A stretch of DNA of 64,000 bases from Geomonas diazotrophica (GCF_018919385.1 NZ_JAHLMF010000001.1:186001-250000); one strand, 5' to 3'. Numbered from the stretch's first letter, positions 27,250 to 36,149 are shown. The notes: generated from the letters alone by a model not told the origin. Numbers and translations are program-made.

Positions 27250-28302
27250 TCAACATCCCGGCCCGATCTCGATCAGCGCCTCTATGGTGCGCGCCATCTC
27301 CTCTTTGGTGCCGATGGTGATGCGCAGGCCGTGGCTCAGTTTGGGGTCGGTGAAGTGCCGCACCAGGATCTTGCGGTCGTAAAGCCCCTGGTAGACGCGG
27401 GTGCCGTCACGGTCAGGGGGGGTGGCGAAGACGTAGTTGCCGCTGGAGGGGATGACGTGGTAGCCGATCTTGGCGAGCTCGGCGGTGAACCAGGCACGGG
27501 TCTCCTTGATCTTGGCCACGCACTCCAGGAAGTAGGCCTGGTCGTGGAGCGCCGCGGTGGCGGCAGCCTGCGCCAGGCGGTCCAGGTTGTAGTGGTCGCG
27601 GATCTTGTTCAGGGCGGCGATCACCTCCGGTCGCGCGATGGCGAGACCGAGCCTCATCCCGGCCAGGGAGTAGCTCTTGGAGAAGGTACGGGTGACCACC
27701 ACGTTCTCGAAGGAGCGCACCAGTTCCAGCGAATTCTCTTCAGCAAAGTCCACGTAGGCCTCGTCCACCACCAGCATCCCGGAAATGCGCCCGGCCAGAT
27801 CGGCGATGTAATCCTGGCTGTAGGTGAAGCCAAGCGGGGCGTTCGGATTGGTGAGGAAGAGGAGCTTGCCGTCGTAGCGCTCCGGCATCCCTTCCGGCTC
27901 GAACTCCTCGGTCAGGCCGAAGGTGCGGACCTTGGCCCCCTGGACTTCGGCCAGCGTGCCGTAGTAGGAGTACGAGGGATGGATGTACGCGATCTCCTCG
28001 CCCTCACCGGCGAAGGCGCGGATCAGGTTGTTGAGCACCTCGTCCGAACCGTTGGCCATGATGATCCAGGACGGGTCGAAACCGTACAGCGTCGCGGCCT
28101 CTTCGCGTGCCAGACGACTCGCCGCGTCCGGATAACGGCGCAGCCCCTCACCGACCTCCCTGGCGATCGCCTCGATCACCTGAGGGGAGGGAGGATAGGG
28201 GTTCTCGTTGGTGTTCAACTTGATGTAGGAGGCCACATCTTCGGGCTGGAAGCCCGGGACGTAGCCTGCCATCGCTGCGATGTTTTGCCGCAGGGCGATC
28301 AT
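27250..28302 (-). CDS. hisC: Histidinol-phosphate aminotransferase, 350 aa
   Basis: The start at 28302 has AAAGGAGTTGCC before it. It is a PLP-dependent class I/II aminotransferase: substrate segment [15 protein letters not shown], cofactor-contact [20 protein letters not shown] and Schiff-base Lys in [10 protein letters not shown]. HisC catalyses the transamination to histidinol phosphate in histidine synthesis and can also act on aromatic amino acids. It is the last gene of the menaquinone operon, 107 bp after mqnC, which is an unusual neighbourhood for a histidine gene and may point to an aromatic or chorismate link. Confidence 0.92.
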   Translation of the reverse strand: MIALRQNIAAMAGYVPGFQPEDVASYIKLNTNENPYPPSPQVIEAIAREVGEGLRRYPDAASRLAREEAATLYGFDPSWIIMANGSDEVLNNLIRAFAGEGEEIAYIHPSYSYYGTLAEVQGAKVRTFGLTEEFEPEGMPERYDGKLLFLTNPNAPLGFTYSQDYIADLAGRISGMLVVDEAYVDFAEENSLELVRSFENVVVTRTFSKSYSLAGMRLGLAIARPEVIAALNKIRDHYNLDRLAQAAATAALHDQAYFLECVAKIKETRAWFTAELAKIGYHVIPSSGNYVFATPPDRDGTRVYQGLYDRKILVRHFTDPKLSHGLRITIGTKEEMARTIEALIEIGPGC

Positions 28303-28409
28303 GGCAACTCCTTTGCTGGCGAATTTCGATCTGTGACTATAACCGGAATTCAATAAGAAAGTCAAAGGCTCCGCCTCATGAGGCCGGGACGGAACCCTCG
28401 ATTTCCGCG

Positions 28410-29474
28410 TCAATACCGCTCCAGTTCCCGGTAAAGAGTGGTGCGGCGGACCGGGGTGAAGCCGGCGCCCTTGATGAGCTCGATCATCTGCTGTTGGGAG
28501 ATGCGGAAGCGGCACCCGGCCGCGGCCACCACGTTCTCCTCCAGCATGGTCCCCCCCACGTCGTTCGCGCCGAAGAAGAGCGCCACCTGGGCCATCTTCG
28601 CCCCTTGGGTCACCCAGCTCGCCTGAATGTTCGGGATGTTCCTGAGCACGATGCGGGACAGGGCCAGAACCTTGAGGTATTCCACCCCGCTGGCGGTCTC
28701 CCCGCCAAGCTCGGTGTTGCCGGGCTGGTAGGTCCAGGGGATGAAGGCGGTGAAGCTCCCCCCCTGCGCCTGCAGCTCGCGCACGCGGAACAGGTGCTCG
28801 GCCACGTCCTCGATGCGCTCCTTGCTGCCGAACATCATGGTCGCGGTGGTCGGCATGCCCAGTTTCGCAGCCTCGCGCATGACGTCCGCCCACCCTTGCC
28901 AGCCGATCTTCTTCGGAGAGATCTCGGCACGGACGCTGTCCACCAGGATCTCGGCCCCGCCGCCGGGAACCGAATCCAGTCCCGCCTCCTTCAGGCGCTT
29001 CAGGGTTTCGGGAATGGAGAGGCCGGAGAGCTTCGCGGTATGGGTGATCTCGGCCGGGGAGAGGGAGTGGTTCTGGACGCCAGGGAAGCGGCGCTTGATC
29101 TCTCGAAACAGGGTCTCGTAGTAGCTGATGTCCAGCGACGGGTGCAGCCCGCCCTGCATCAGGAGCTGCGTCCCCCCCTGGTCCACCAGCTCCTGGATCT
29201 TGGCCATGATCTCCTCGTTGCCAAGGAGGTAGGCATCCTCGGCATCGGGGTTCCGGTAGAACGCGCAGAACTTGCACTGGGACTCGCAGACGTTGGTGTA
29301 GTTGACGTTGCGGTCCACGACAAAACTGACGCAGCCCTCGGGGTGCATGCTGCGGCGGATGGAATCGGCGATACGGCCGACCGCAAGGAGCTCTCCTTCG
29401 GTCAGGCACCAGAGCGCCTCCTCGAAGGTTATGTCGGCGCCGGCGGCAACTTTTTCGGTGATGGCTTTAAGCAT
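28410..29474 (-). CDS. mqnC: Cyclic dehypoxanthine futalosine synthase (radical SAM), 354 aa
   Basis: The radical-SAM motif CESQCKFC (C-x3-C-x2-C) follows [11 protein letters not shown], as in MqnC. Further family segments are [32 protein letters not shown] and [15 protein letters not shown]. MqnC makes cyclic dehypoxanthinylfutalosine in the futalosine pathway to menaquinone. It lies downstream of mqnE, the two radical SAM paralogs of the pathway sharing one operon here. The 81-bp gap between mqnE and mqnC holds a 9-bp repeat. The gene for MqnD, which acts next, is outside the window. Confidence 0.92.
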   Translation of the reverse strand: MLKAITEKVAAGADITFEEALWCLTEGELLAVGRIADSIRRSMHPEGCVSFVVDRNVNYTNVCESQCKFCAFYRNPDAEDAYLLGNEEIMAKIQELVDQGGTQLLMQGGLHPSLDISYYETLFREIKRRFPGVQNHSLSPAEITHTAKLSGLSIPETLKRLKEAGLDSVPGGGAEILVDSVRAEISPKKIGWQGWADVMREAAKLGMPTTATMMFGSKERIEDVAEHLFRVRELQAQGGSFTAFIPWTYQPGNTELGGETASGVEYLKVLALSRIVLRNIPNIQASWVTQGAKMAQVALFFGANDVGGTMLEENVVAAAGCRFRISQQQMIELIKGAGFTPVRRTTLYRELERY

Positions 29475-29513
29475 GGTGAACCTGCGGCTTTCTGTGGCTA
29501 AGGGCAGCGGGGT

Positions 29514-29549
29514 GTGGACCCGGTGGACCGTGTGGACCCGGTGGACGGG
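29514..29549. repeat. Four 9-bp GTGGACCCG-type units
   Basis: GTGGACCCG, GTGGACCGT, GTGGACCCG, GTGGACGGG in tandem between mqnC and mqnE. It shares the 9-bp period, but not the unit, of other intergenic arrays in the window. Confidence 0.85.
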
Positions 29550-29555
29550 CAGAAA

Positions 29556-30632
29556 TCAATAGACCTCGAGCTCGCGGTAAAGGGTGTCGCGCTCGACCGG
29601 GATGCGGCCCGCCTTGCGGATCATTGCGACGATGGAGTCGCGGCTCATCGCCTGGGGGGTGTCCGCCCCGGCTTCGTGACCGATACGCTCCTCGACCACG
29701 GTACCATCCAGGTCGTTCACGCCGAAGCAGAGCGAAACCTGGGCGATCTTCTCCCCCAGCATCACCCAGTAGGCCTTGACGTTGGCGAAGTTGTCCAGGT
29801 AGATGCGGCCGACGGCGAGGGTGCGCAGGTCGTCGACGCCGCTGGTGCCGCTGCCGCCGATCTTCAACTGGGAATGCTCCGGCTGGAAGGCGAGCGGGAT
29901 GAAGACCTGGAAGCCGCCGGTCCTGTCCTGCAGCTCCCTCAACTGGCGCATGTGATCGACCCGGTCCTCGACGCTCTCCAGGTGACCGTAGAGCATGGTG
30001 GCGTTGGATTTCAGCCCGGCCCGGTGCACCTGCTCCATGATGGAGAGCCATTGAACGCCGCTGATCTTCTCGGGGCAGAGCTGGTTGCGGATCTCCGGGG
30101 CGAAGATCTCGGCGCCCCCTCCCGGAAGCGAGCCGAGCCCGGCTTCCTTCAGCTTTTCGAGGGTCTGCGGGATGGTAAGCCCGGCGAGCTCCGCCAGGTA
30201 GGCGATCTCAACCGCGGTGAAGGCCTTCACGTGCAGCTCCGGCGAGACCGCCTTGATGGTGGCCAGGAGTTCCAGGTAGAACTCGAAGGGGAGATCCGGG
30301 TGCAGGCCGCCGACCACGTGGATCTCGGTGGCGCCCTGCTGGAGTGCCTCCTCGGCGCGGGCGCGCACCTCGTCCAGCGACATCAGGTAGGCGCCGGCTT
30401 CGCCGGGCCTGCGGAAGAAGGCGCAGAAGCGGCAGCGGTTCACGCAGATGTTGGTGTGGTTGATGTGGCGGTTGACGTTGAAGAAGACCTTGCGGCCGTT
30501 GCGCCGCTCGTTCACCGCCTGGGCCAGCTCCCCCAGCTCCAGGAGATTCGGATGCCGGAACAAAAGGAGCGCCTCGGCCTCGTCGATGCGCGCTCCAGCC
30601 AGGACTTTGTCTGCTAAGGCTGCAAATGTCAT
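29556..30632 (-). CDS. mqnE: Aminodeoxyfutalosine synthase (radical SAM), 358 aa
   Basis: The radical-SAM motif CVNRCRFC follows FNVNRHINHTNI, which separates MqnE from MqnC. Other segments are VVGGLHPDLPFEFYLE, GLGSLPGGGAEIFAPEIR and FIPLAFQPEHSQL. MqnE joins 3-enolpyruvyl-oxybenzoate (made by MqnA) and SAM to give aminodeoxyfutalosine. Its place after ubiX and before mqnC fits a menaquinone operon. The spacer upstream holds another 9-bp array. Confidence 0.93.
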   Translation of the reverse strand: MTFAALADKVLAGARIDEAEALLLFRHPNLLELGELAQAVNERRNGRKVFFNVNRHINHTNICVNRCRFCAFFRRPGEAGAYLMSLDEVRARAEEALQQGATEIHVVGGLHPDLPFEFYLELLATIKAVSPELHVKAFTAVEIAYLAELAGLTIPQTLEKLKEAGLGSLPGGGAEIFAPEIRNQLCPEKISGVQWLSIMEQVHRAGLKSNATMLYGHLESVEDRVDHMRQLRELQDRTGGFQVFIPLAFQPEHSQLKIGGSGTSGVDDLRTLAVGRIYLDNFANVKAYWVMLGEKIAQVSLCFGVNDLDGTVVEERIGHEAGADTPQAMSRDSIVAMIRKAGRIPVERDTLYRELEVY

Positions 30633-30653
30633 TGTAAGGTTCTTTCCTTTCTT

Positions 30654-30713
30654 GTCGGACCAGTCGGACTAGTCAGACCGGTCGGACGGGTCTGACGTCG
30701 GACAGTCGGACGG
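30654..30713. repeat. GTCGGAC tandem array, mostly 9-bp period
   Basis: GTCGGACCA, GTCGGACTA, GTCAGACCG, GTCGGACGG, then a 7-bp and an 8-bp unit (GTCTGAC, GTCGGACA) and GTCGGACGG. It lies between ubiX and mqnE. The degenerate units suggest an old slippage array. Confidence 0.85.
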
Positions 30714-30724
30714 CCGGGTTCGGT

Positions 30725-31333
30725 TTACTCACCGCCCCAGCGGCGGAACAGGGTGTGCTCCACCTGCACGCTGTCCAGCACCTTGCCGACCACGAAGTCC
30801 ACCAAGTCCTCCATGCTCTGCGGCTGGTGGTAAAAGCCGGGCATCGCGGGGACTATCCTCACCCCCAACCGGGAGAGCTTCAGCATGTGCTCCAAGTGGA
30901 TGGCGTTCAGCGGGGTCTCGCGCGGCACCAGCACCAGGGGGCGCGCCTCCTTGAGCATCACGTCGGCGGCGCGCTCCAGCAGGTTGCCGGCGTTTCCGCA
31001 GCTGATGCGGGACAGGGTCCCCATGGAACAGGGGACCACCAGCATGGCGTCCGGGGCCGACGACCCGCTGGCAATTGGGGCGAAGAGATCATCGCAGGCG
31101 AAATAACGAAGGGAACCGTCTGCACCACCGACCCTCTGGCGCAACTGCTCCTGCACCACCTGCGCCGCCCCGCCCCATTCGAGGCCGCACTCCTCGCGCA
31201 GCACGGCGAAGCCGGCGTCGCTGATCAGCACGCTGACGCGCGCGCCTGAGCGCAGCAGCTCCTCGATCGTCCTGAGAGCGTAGATGCTGCCGGAGGCCCC
31301 GGTTATGGCGACTACGAAATGCCGCTGCTTCAC
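30725..31333 (-). CDS. ubiX: Flavin prenyltransferase UbiX, 202 aa
   Basis: Translation starts with GTG at 31333, overlapping the TGA of the upstream prenyltransferase gene (GTGA), so it is translationally coupled. Residues 5-20 have the family start VVAITGASGSIYALR; the FMN/prenyl site segments VVPCSMGTLSRI and LVLVPRETPLNAIHLE are present. UbiX makes prenyl-FMN, the cofactor UbiD needs. In futalosine-pathway bacteria a UbiX/UbiD pair decarboxylates the prenylated naphthoate; the neighbours support that use here. Confidence 0.93.
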   Translation of the reverse strand: MKQRHFVVAITGASGSIYALRTIEELLRSGARVSVLISDAGFAVLREECGLEWGGAAQVVQEQLRQRVGGADGSLRYFACDDLFAPIASGSSAPDAMLVVPCSMGTLSRISCGNAGNLLERAADVMLKEARPLVLVPRETPLNAIHLEHMLKLSRLGVRIVPAMPGFYHQPQSMEDLVDFVVGKVLDSVQVEHTLFRRWGGE

Positions 31334-32199
31334 GCCGCCCCCGCTGTCAGGGTATCCAGCAGCGTGGCAAAGAACAGGGTCACGCTGATGTAACCGTTCA
31401 TGTTGAAGAAAGCGGCGTCGAGGCAGTCCAGGTTGCCGCCGCGCAGCAGGTGGTGCTCGTACAGAAGCATCCCGCAGGTGGCAACCAGACCGGCCAGGAA
31501 GAAGGTGCCGAGCCCGAGGTTGACGTAGAGTCCCAGCAGGAAGAGGCAGGAAAGGAGATGGAAGATGCGCGAGGTCCAGAGCGAACCGGTGACGCCGAGC
31601 TTCGCCGGGATCGAGTGCAGCCCGCTCTGCCGGTCGAACTCCATGTCCTGCAGCGCGTAGAGGATGTCAAAACCGGCCACCCAGAAGAGAACGGCGAAGG
31701 CCAGGAGAAAGGCCGGCAGATCGACGCTGCCGCGGATGGCGATCCAGGCCCCGAGTGGAGCCCCCGCCAGGCAGATCCCCAGCACCACGTGCGCCAAGGA
31801 GGTGAAACGCTTGCAGTAGGAGTAAAGGAGGATGAAGCCGAGCGCCACCGGGGCGAGGTAGAGGCAGAGCGGGTTCAGCATCCTCGCCGCGAAAAGCATG
31901 AGCAGCACGGAAAGGACGATGAAAAAGATCACGGACCCGCGCCCGAGCAGGCCTGCCGGGATGGCGCGCCCGGCGGTGCGCGGATTGCGGCCGTCGATTT
32001 CGGCGTCGATCACCCGGTTGAGCCCCATGGCCGCGGTACGCGCGCCCACCATGGCCAGCACGATCCACCCCGCCTGCGCCAGCGTGGGAAGCCCCTTAGC
32101 GGCCAGCAGCGCGCCGGTAAAGGCGAAGGGAAGCGCGAAAATGGTGTGGCTGAACTTTATCATCTCCAGGAATACCTTGATCCTGGCGTAAATCGTCAT
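31330..32199 (-). CDS. mqnP: UbiA-family prenyltransferase, probably the menaquinone one (MqnP), 289 aa
   Basis: The start at 32199 (MTIYARIKVFLEMIKFSHT) follows AGGAGTCGAG; the longer frame has no ribosome site. It is a polytopic membrane protein with the UbiA Asp-rich motifs NRVIDAEIDGRNPRT and DILYALQDMEFDRQ, which bind Mg-polyprenyl diphosphate. UbiA-type enzymes attach the isoprenoid tail; in this operon the acceptor should be 1,4-dihydroxy-6-naphthoate. The symbol rests on context, since the family also includes 4-hydroxybenzoate prenyltransferases. It is between ubiD and ubiX. Confidence 0.87.
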   Translation of the reverse strand: MTIYARIKVFLEMIKFSHTIFALPFAFTGALLAAKGLPTLAQAGWIVLAMVGARTAAMGLNRVIDAEIDGRNPRTAGRAIPAGLLGRGSVIFFIVLSVLLMLFAARMLNPLCLYLAPVALGFILLYSYCKRFTSLAHVVLGICLAGAPLGAWIAIRGSVDLPAFLLAFAVLFWVAGFDILYALQDMEFDRQSGLHSIPAKLGVTGSLWTSRIFHLLSCLFLLGLYVNLGLGTFFLAGLVATCGMLLYEHHLLRGGNLDCLDAAFFNMNGYISVTLFFATLLDTLTAGAA

Positions 32200-32245
32200 C
32201 TCGACTCCTGCCTGACAGCTCATGAGTTCCTTTCCCGCCCCTTGC

Positions 32246-33592
32246 TCAGAGAAAGCCGTATTCCCGCCATCTCCGCTCAACCAGGGCGCTGACCGATGCA
32301 TCCTGTTGCAACAATTCCGACCGCTCTCCACCCTCTTCCGGGAGCTTGCGCGTCGCGTCGACCCCGAGGCAACCATCCTGCGTCACCACCAGGTCGGCAG
32401 GGAAACGGACCGCGTTCAACGCCTGCCAAAATCCCTGCGCCAGCGTGAGCTCTCCTTCGGTCCGATTTACGACCACCAGGAGCTTCCCACGCTTCAACCA
32501 TCCGCCGCTGCGCAGTTGCTCCAGCACCCGTCGCCCCTCCCCCGGCGCCTTCTTCTCGATGGAGACGATGGCACAGCCGTGGAAGATCCCCTCGAGGGGC
32601 ATGACCAGGTCGGCGATCTCGGGACATTGCCTGCGCAGCAGCGGGAGCAGCAGCCGCCCGGCGGCCTGGGCCAGGTAGCAGTCTTCCATCGGTGGCGGGC
32701 CGACCACGGTCGCCGGGCAGATGGGATCGCGCCTGCGGGTGATGCCGGTGACACGCACCAGCGGCACGACTTCACCCGGATCGTAGCACCCGGTGTGGTT
32801 GCCGAAAGCGCCCTCCAGGCGGGTCGCCCCCGGCTCGATGACACCCTCGATGACCAGTTCGGCATCGGCGGGAACCGTCAGTTCCGACCCCAGGCAAGGC
32901 ACCATGCCTATGGGTGCCCCGTCCAGGTAGCCGGCGAAGGAGATCTCGTCCAGCGGTTCCGGCAGAGGGAGCATGGCTGCCAGCGCGAGCGCGGGAGCGG
33001 CACCGACGGCGATCGCCACCGGCATCGGCAACCCGGCCGCAAGGTACTTCTGGTGGTGGCTGAACGCGCCGCTGCCGGGCTTCCAGCGGATCCCCACAAA
33101 GCCGTCGTCGAAGAGCCGGACCCGGTACATGCCGCAGTTGTCCGCGCCGGTCTCGGGATCCCGGGTGAACACCAGGGGGAGCGTGATGAAGCGCCCGCCG
33201 TCGGCAGGCCAGCTCTTCAGAAAAGGGAAACGTCCCGGATCCGGGATCTGCTCGACCACCTCGCGGCAGGGTGGCTCGCGCACCAGTAATGGCGCCGGCG
33301 CACTCTCCGGAGATTGAAGCAACTGTTCCATCTTGCCCGTCAACTGGGAGAGGTGTTCGACCTGAAGCGCAAGCGCCATGCGGGAGGGGGAGCCGAAGAT
33401 GTTCGTTGCAACCTGGTAGGGACTCCCCTTGACCTTGCTGAAGAGAAGCGCCTTGCCGCCACCGGGAAGCTTGCTCTGCCGGTCGGTGATGCAGGCGATC
33501 TCCAATTCGGCGTCGACCTCCGCATCCACCCGATGCAGCTCACCTGCGGCATCGAGCACGGCGAGAAAACCGCGTAAGTCCCTGATGGCCAT
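32246..33592 (-). CDS. ubiD: UbiD-family (prenyl-FMN dependent) decarboxylase, 448 aa
   Basis: The start is the ATG at 33592, with GCGGAG seven bases before it; a GTG two codons earlier is less likely. UbiD features are MYRVRLFDDGFVGIRW, EGAFGNHTGCYDPGE and PPPMEDCYLAQAAGR; the E-R-E catalytic set is expected in this region. With the UbiX-made prenyl-FMN it would remove the carboxylate from prenylated dihydroxynaphthoate. It is the first gene of the operon ubiD-mqnP-ubiX-mqnE-mqnC-hisC. A moderate promoter lies upstream. Confidence 0.9.
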   Translation of the reverse strand: MAIRDLRGFLAVLDAAGELHRVDAEVDAELEIACITDRQSKLPGGGKALLFSKVKGSPYQVATNIFGSPSRMALALQVEHLSQLTGKMEQLLQSPESAPAPLLVREPPCREVVEQIPDPGRFPFLKSWPADGGRFITLPLVFTRDPETGADNCGMYRVRLFDDGFVGIRWKPGSGAFSHHQKYLAAGLPMPVAIAVGAAPALALAAMLPLPEPLDEISFAGYLDGAPIGMVPCLGSELTVPADAELVIEGVIEPGATRLEGAFGNHTGCYDPGEVVPLVRVTGITRRRDPICPATVVGPPPMEDCYLAQAAGRLLLPLLRRQCPEIADLVMPLEGIFHGCAIVSIEKKAPGEGRRVLEQLRSGGWLKRGKLLVVVNRTEGELTLAQGFWQALNAVRFPADLVVTQDGCLGVDATRKLPEEGGERSELLQQDASVSALVERRWREYGFL

Positions 33593-33622
33593 GCACACTC
33601 CGCAAATAACCTGAAGTGCAAG

Positions 33623-33651
33623 TTTTTAACACTTCCACCCGTCGATGACAA
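33623..33651 (-). promoter_or_regulatory. Putative promoter of the menaquinone operon
   Basis: Minus-strand TTGTCA (33646-33651), 17 bp, TAAAAA (33623-33628), about 31 bp upstream of ubiD. The rest of 33652-33960 has no gene. Confidence 0.35.
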
Positions 33652-33960
33652 CGTTTTTCTTCCCCCTGTCCCTCCCGCAGAGCGCTCAGGCTTCCCGACT
33701 TAAAAAACGGTCCCGGCGGCACGGCGTTCATGAAAGAGGCTGGCTCTTTTCCTCGACTATCCGGCAGTCCAGCTTCGGTACAGCAGACAGCCAAACTGCG
33801 CAAACACTGAACAGCAACTTTTTGAAAACCGGCTGCAAAATCTCTGCAGTTCAAAAGAATTAATGCCGATAAGTGAAGCACATAGGACGGGATTCTCACA
33901 TTAAATGTTTCTGGCACCTTGTGTGTAACAGAGGTAACAACCACGAAACAGGGGGCTTCC

Positions 33961-34788
33961 ATGAACACTGACACAACAACAAAATGCTATCTGGGCAAAA
34001 CGGGCTTCGCTTCCAGGATCAGAACACTCGCCCTGGCACTTTCGATCGCGCTTCTGGCCGGCTGCGGCGGAGGCGGCGGAGGGACCACCCCGACCGGCAT
34101 CAACACGACCCCCGATCCCGTTGCGAGCAACTCCTACACCGTCACCAGCGACGGCTACGGACTGGAAAAGGCCACCTACCTCTCCTCCAGCGTCTCGACC
34201 CTCGGCATCGTGTTCCGCGCCGCCATAGCCTCCAGTCTCAACGACCCGGCCTACGAGACTGTCTCACGCATCGACATCGTCCCCGGCGCCACCATCACGG
34301 CGCAGACGACCTACGCACTGGGGAGTGCCGGCGGCGCGCCGTCATTCCCGGGCAACCTTTACTTCCTGAACGGACACCCGTCGACCCTCCTGCGCACCGT
34401 GGGCGGCACCATCAGCTTCAGCCGCTACGGCGGCAACTCCGGCGACCGGGTCAGCGGCTCTTACAACGCGGTGGTGGAAGACGACAACGACCCGGCAAAG
34501 CCGACCTACACCATCGCCGCCAGCTTCGATTTCGTGATCGGCAGCTACGGCGCGGTGCTCCCGGCACCCGGCTCGCTGGCACTGGCGGCACAGCCCGCCT
34601 ACCAGTCCTACTGCGCCTCCTGCCACGCCTTGGGGGGCTACGACACCAGCGCCTCCGGTGCTCCCGATCTTGCGCTTAAGGGGGGAGAGGTCCCGGCCAG
34701 ATACGCAGCGGGACAGGCCGGACACCAGGGAGTCACCCTCACCGCAGACCAGATCGCCGCTCTCAAGGTGCTGCTCAACACCAACTGA
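33961..34788 (+). CDS. Secreted lipoprotein with C-terminal c-type haem motif, 275 aa
   Basis: The ATG at 33961 follows GAAACAGGGGGCTTCC. The signal peptide ends in a lipobox LLAGC followed by a run of glycines. The middle (residues 60-215) is beta-rich with no recognised domain. The last 75 residues look like a small cytochrome c domain with YCASCHALGGYD (CxxCH for one haem); no later Met ligand was confirmed. It is probably an outer-membrane or periplasmic mono-haem protein, plausible in an extracellular electron-transfer organism. It lies just upstream of the riboswitch operon but has its own hairpin after the stop. Confidence 0.82.
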   Translation: MNTDTTTKCYLGKTGFASRIRTLALALSIALLAGCGGGGGGTTPTGINTTPDPVASNSYTVTSDGYGLEKATYLSSSVSTLGIVFRAAIASSLNDPAYETVSRIDIVPGATITAQTTYALGSAGGAPSFPGNLYFLNGHPSTLLRTVGGTISFSRYGGNSGDRVSGSYNAVVEDDNDPAKPTYTIAASFDFVIGSYGAVLPAPGSLALAAQPAYQSYCASCHALGGYDTSASGAPDLALKGGEVPARYAAGQAGHQGVTLTADQIAALKVLLNTN

Positions 34789-34799
34789 TTCGCTCCTGC

Positions 34800-34826
34800 G
34801 GGGAGCCGGCACCGCGCCGGCTCCCC
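34800..34826 (+). terminator. Hairpin after the haem lipoprotein gene
   Basis: GGGGAGCCGGC (34800-34810) and GCCGGCTCCCC (34816-34826) form a perfect 11-bp stem around ACCGC. No U tract follows, so termination may be weak or Rho-assisted. From 34827 to 35150 there is no gene; an AT-rich stretch at about 34975-35030 probably holds the promoter of the riboswitch RNA, but no clear -35/-10 pair was found. Confidence 0.6.
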
Positions 34827-35156
34827 GGTTGTATCAGCCTCCCGACGACGCCCAATCCCCCTATCTACTCGATGTTTCCGCTGCGCGAGCGTAGCCGCAG
34901 CAACAAGAAGCCACTCCACACCGTTCACGCCGAAAAAGGCAACGACAGTCTAGGCAAAATCACACGACCACATTCTCATTGGAAAAAAACTTTATATTTT
35001 TCATGTAATTTGCTACTGTTGCGCCGTTTTGTAGGCATTAAGCTGGCGGCAGCGTAGTCTTCCCAGAAAAAGGCGATGCAAACACTTTAAATCACTGAAG
35101 TAAAACAGAACTCTTCTGGAGCCCCCATGATCTGAGCCTAACCATTCCCATACCTC

Positions 35157-35254
35157 ACTCCGACAATGGCAAACCCGGAGCAATCCGGCGACGCAAAGCC
35201 ACGGGTCCACTTTACGAAAAGGGGACAGCTGGGCTACCGAAGAGCATCTGGAGT
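35157..35254 (+). promoter_or_regulatory. GEMM-I (cyclic-dinucleotide) riboswitch aptamer
   Basis: The conserved GEMM-I parts occur in order: GACAATGGCAAACC (35162-35175), a P2 hairpin CCGGA-GCAA-TCCGG with a GNRA loop, GACGCAAAGCC (35190-35200), a second hairpin GTCC...GGAC that should hold the tetraloop receptor, and CAGCTGGGCTACCGA (35226-35240). ACTCC (35157-35161) and GGAGT (35250-35254) may close it. Class I GEMM RNAs bind c-di-GMP; a Geobacter subgroup prefers 3',3'-cGAMP and has A at position 20. My alignment places G there (TGGC), which favours c-di-GMP, but this needs testing. It is followed by a terminator before the DUF11 operon. Confidence 0.9.
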
Positions 35255-35295
35255 CAGGCCCGGGGGAGGACAATAACGTCCTCCCTACGGCAGAG

Positions 35296-35331
35296 ATGCC
35301 CGTCTCCGTGTACATGAAGACGGGCATTTTT
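35296..35331 (+). terminator. Riboswitch expression-platform terminator
   Basis: ATGCCCGTCT (35296-35305) and AGACGGGCAT (35318-35327) form a perfect 10-bp stem followed by TTTTT. A second hairpin, GGGAGGAC-AATAAC-GTCCTCCC (35264-35285), lies between it and the aptamer. Ligand binding presumably shifts which helix forms; whether the switch is ON or OFF cannot be decided by eye. Confidence 0.85.
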
Positions 35332-35446
35332 GCATCAAACGCACAAGATGCCGCAAATAGCCGTATAAGCAGGATTTGTGACGTAAACAAAATAAAAACG
35401 ATCAGCCGTCAACCAGAGCAGCAAACGCACAAAAAGGAGAAGTAAA

Positions 35447-35944
35447 ATGCAAAAAAACAAGAAGTTAGCTACCGCAGCCGTCGCCCTCATCCTGGCAGCA
35501 ATGCCGCTCGTCGCCTGGGCACAACCCAAAGTCACCATCACCATGAAGGCGGAGAAAGAGGTGAGCGTCACGGCCAAGGGAAAACAGGTGAAGAAGCGGG
35601 TGGCGGCCAAGGGCGTGCAGCCGGGGGAAGAAATCATCTACACCCTCAGCTACCAGAATTCCGGGAACGAAGCCGCCAAGGATGTCGTCATCAGCGACCC
35701 GATCCCCGCCGGCACCGCCTACATCCCGGGCAGTGCCAGCGAAACCGGCGACCTCGCCTTCTCCATCGACAAAGGGAAAACGTTCAAGAAACCGACCCTG
35801 CTGACTTACGAGCTGAAGGGAAACACCGGGAAGATGGAGAAAAAGGTGGCATCTCCGGATGAGTACACCGACGTGCGCTGGACTATCCCGCAGGTGCCGG
35901 CCGGCGGCACGGGGTCGGTCAGCTTCAAGGTAAAGGTGAAGTAA
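35447..35944 (+). CDS. Secreted single-DUF11-domain protein, 165 aa
   Basis: First gene after the riboswitch terminator, with ribosome site AAAAAGGAGAAG. A Sec signal peptide (residues 1-25, cleavage near AWAQ) is followed by a Lys-rich segment and one DUF11-type beta-sandwich (about 55-165): GEEIIYTLSYQNSGNEAAKD, VVISDPIPAGTAYIPGSA and the final strand SVSFKVKVK at the stop. DUF11 modules are typical of surface and extracellular proteins. The small size suggests a subunit or accessory protein of the larger products downstream. Function unknown; export is well supported. Confidence 0.85.
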   Translation: MQKNKKLATAAVALILAAMPLVAWAQPKVTITMKAEKEVSVTAKGKQVKKRVAAKGVQPGEEIIYTLSYQNSGNEAAKDVVISDPIPAGTAYIPGSASETGDLAFSIDKGKTFKKPTLLTYELKGNTGKMEKKVASPDEYTDVRWTIPQVPAGGTGSVSFKVKVK

Positions 35945-36035
35945 TTTCAGGGCTGAACGCGGAATAAGCAGTTCGATGACAAAATTGAAAACTATCTGAA
36001 AAGGAGTGCCTATGATCCAAATCTGAAGCGTAACT

Positions 36036-36103
36036 AGCAGTATCAGCAGTATCAGCAGTATCAGCAGTATCAGCAGTATCAGCAGTATCAGCAGTATCAG
36101 CAG
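36036..36103 (+). repeat. Seven-and-a-half copies of the nonamer AGCAGTATC
   Basis: Seven exact AGCAGTATC units run from 36036 to 36098, followed by AGCAG. The array lies between the first and second DUF11 genes. Just upstream, AAGGAG and ATG (36012) open a four-codon frame MIQI ending in TGA, perhaps a leader peptide or the remnant of a lost gene. The exactness of the units implies recent expansion. Confidence 0.92.
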
Positions 36104-36149
36104 GTCTTTTAATTTTATTTGAAATGAAGCATCACAAAAAGGAGACCAT

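Noticed and set aside
33863..33872. GCCGATAA as a FliA -10 box before the haem lipoprotein gene
   Set aside because: The -10 match is perfect, but no TAAAGTTT-like element lies 11 bp upstream, so it was not called a promoter.
36036..36103. CRISPR-like array
   Set aside because: The units are 9 bp and contiguous, with no unique spacers and no cas genes.
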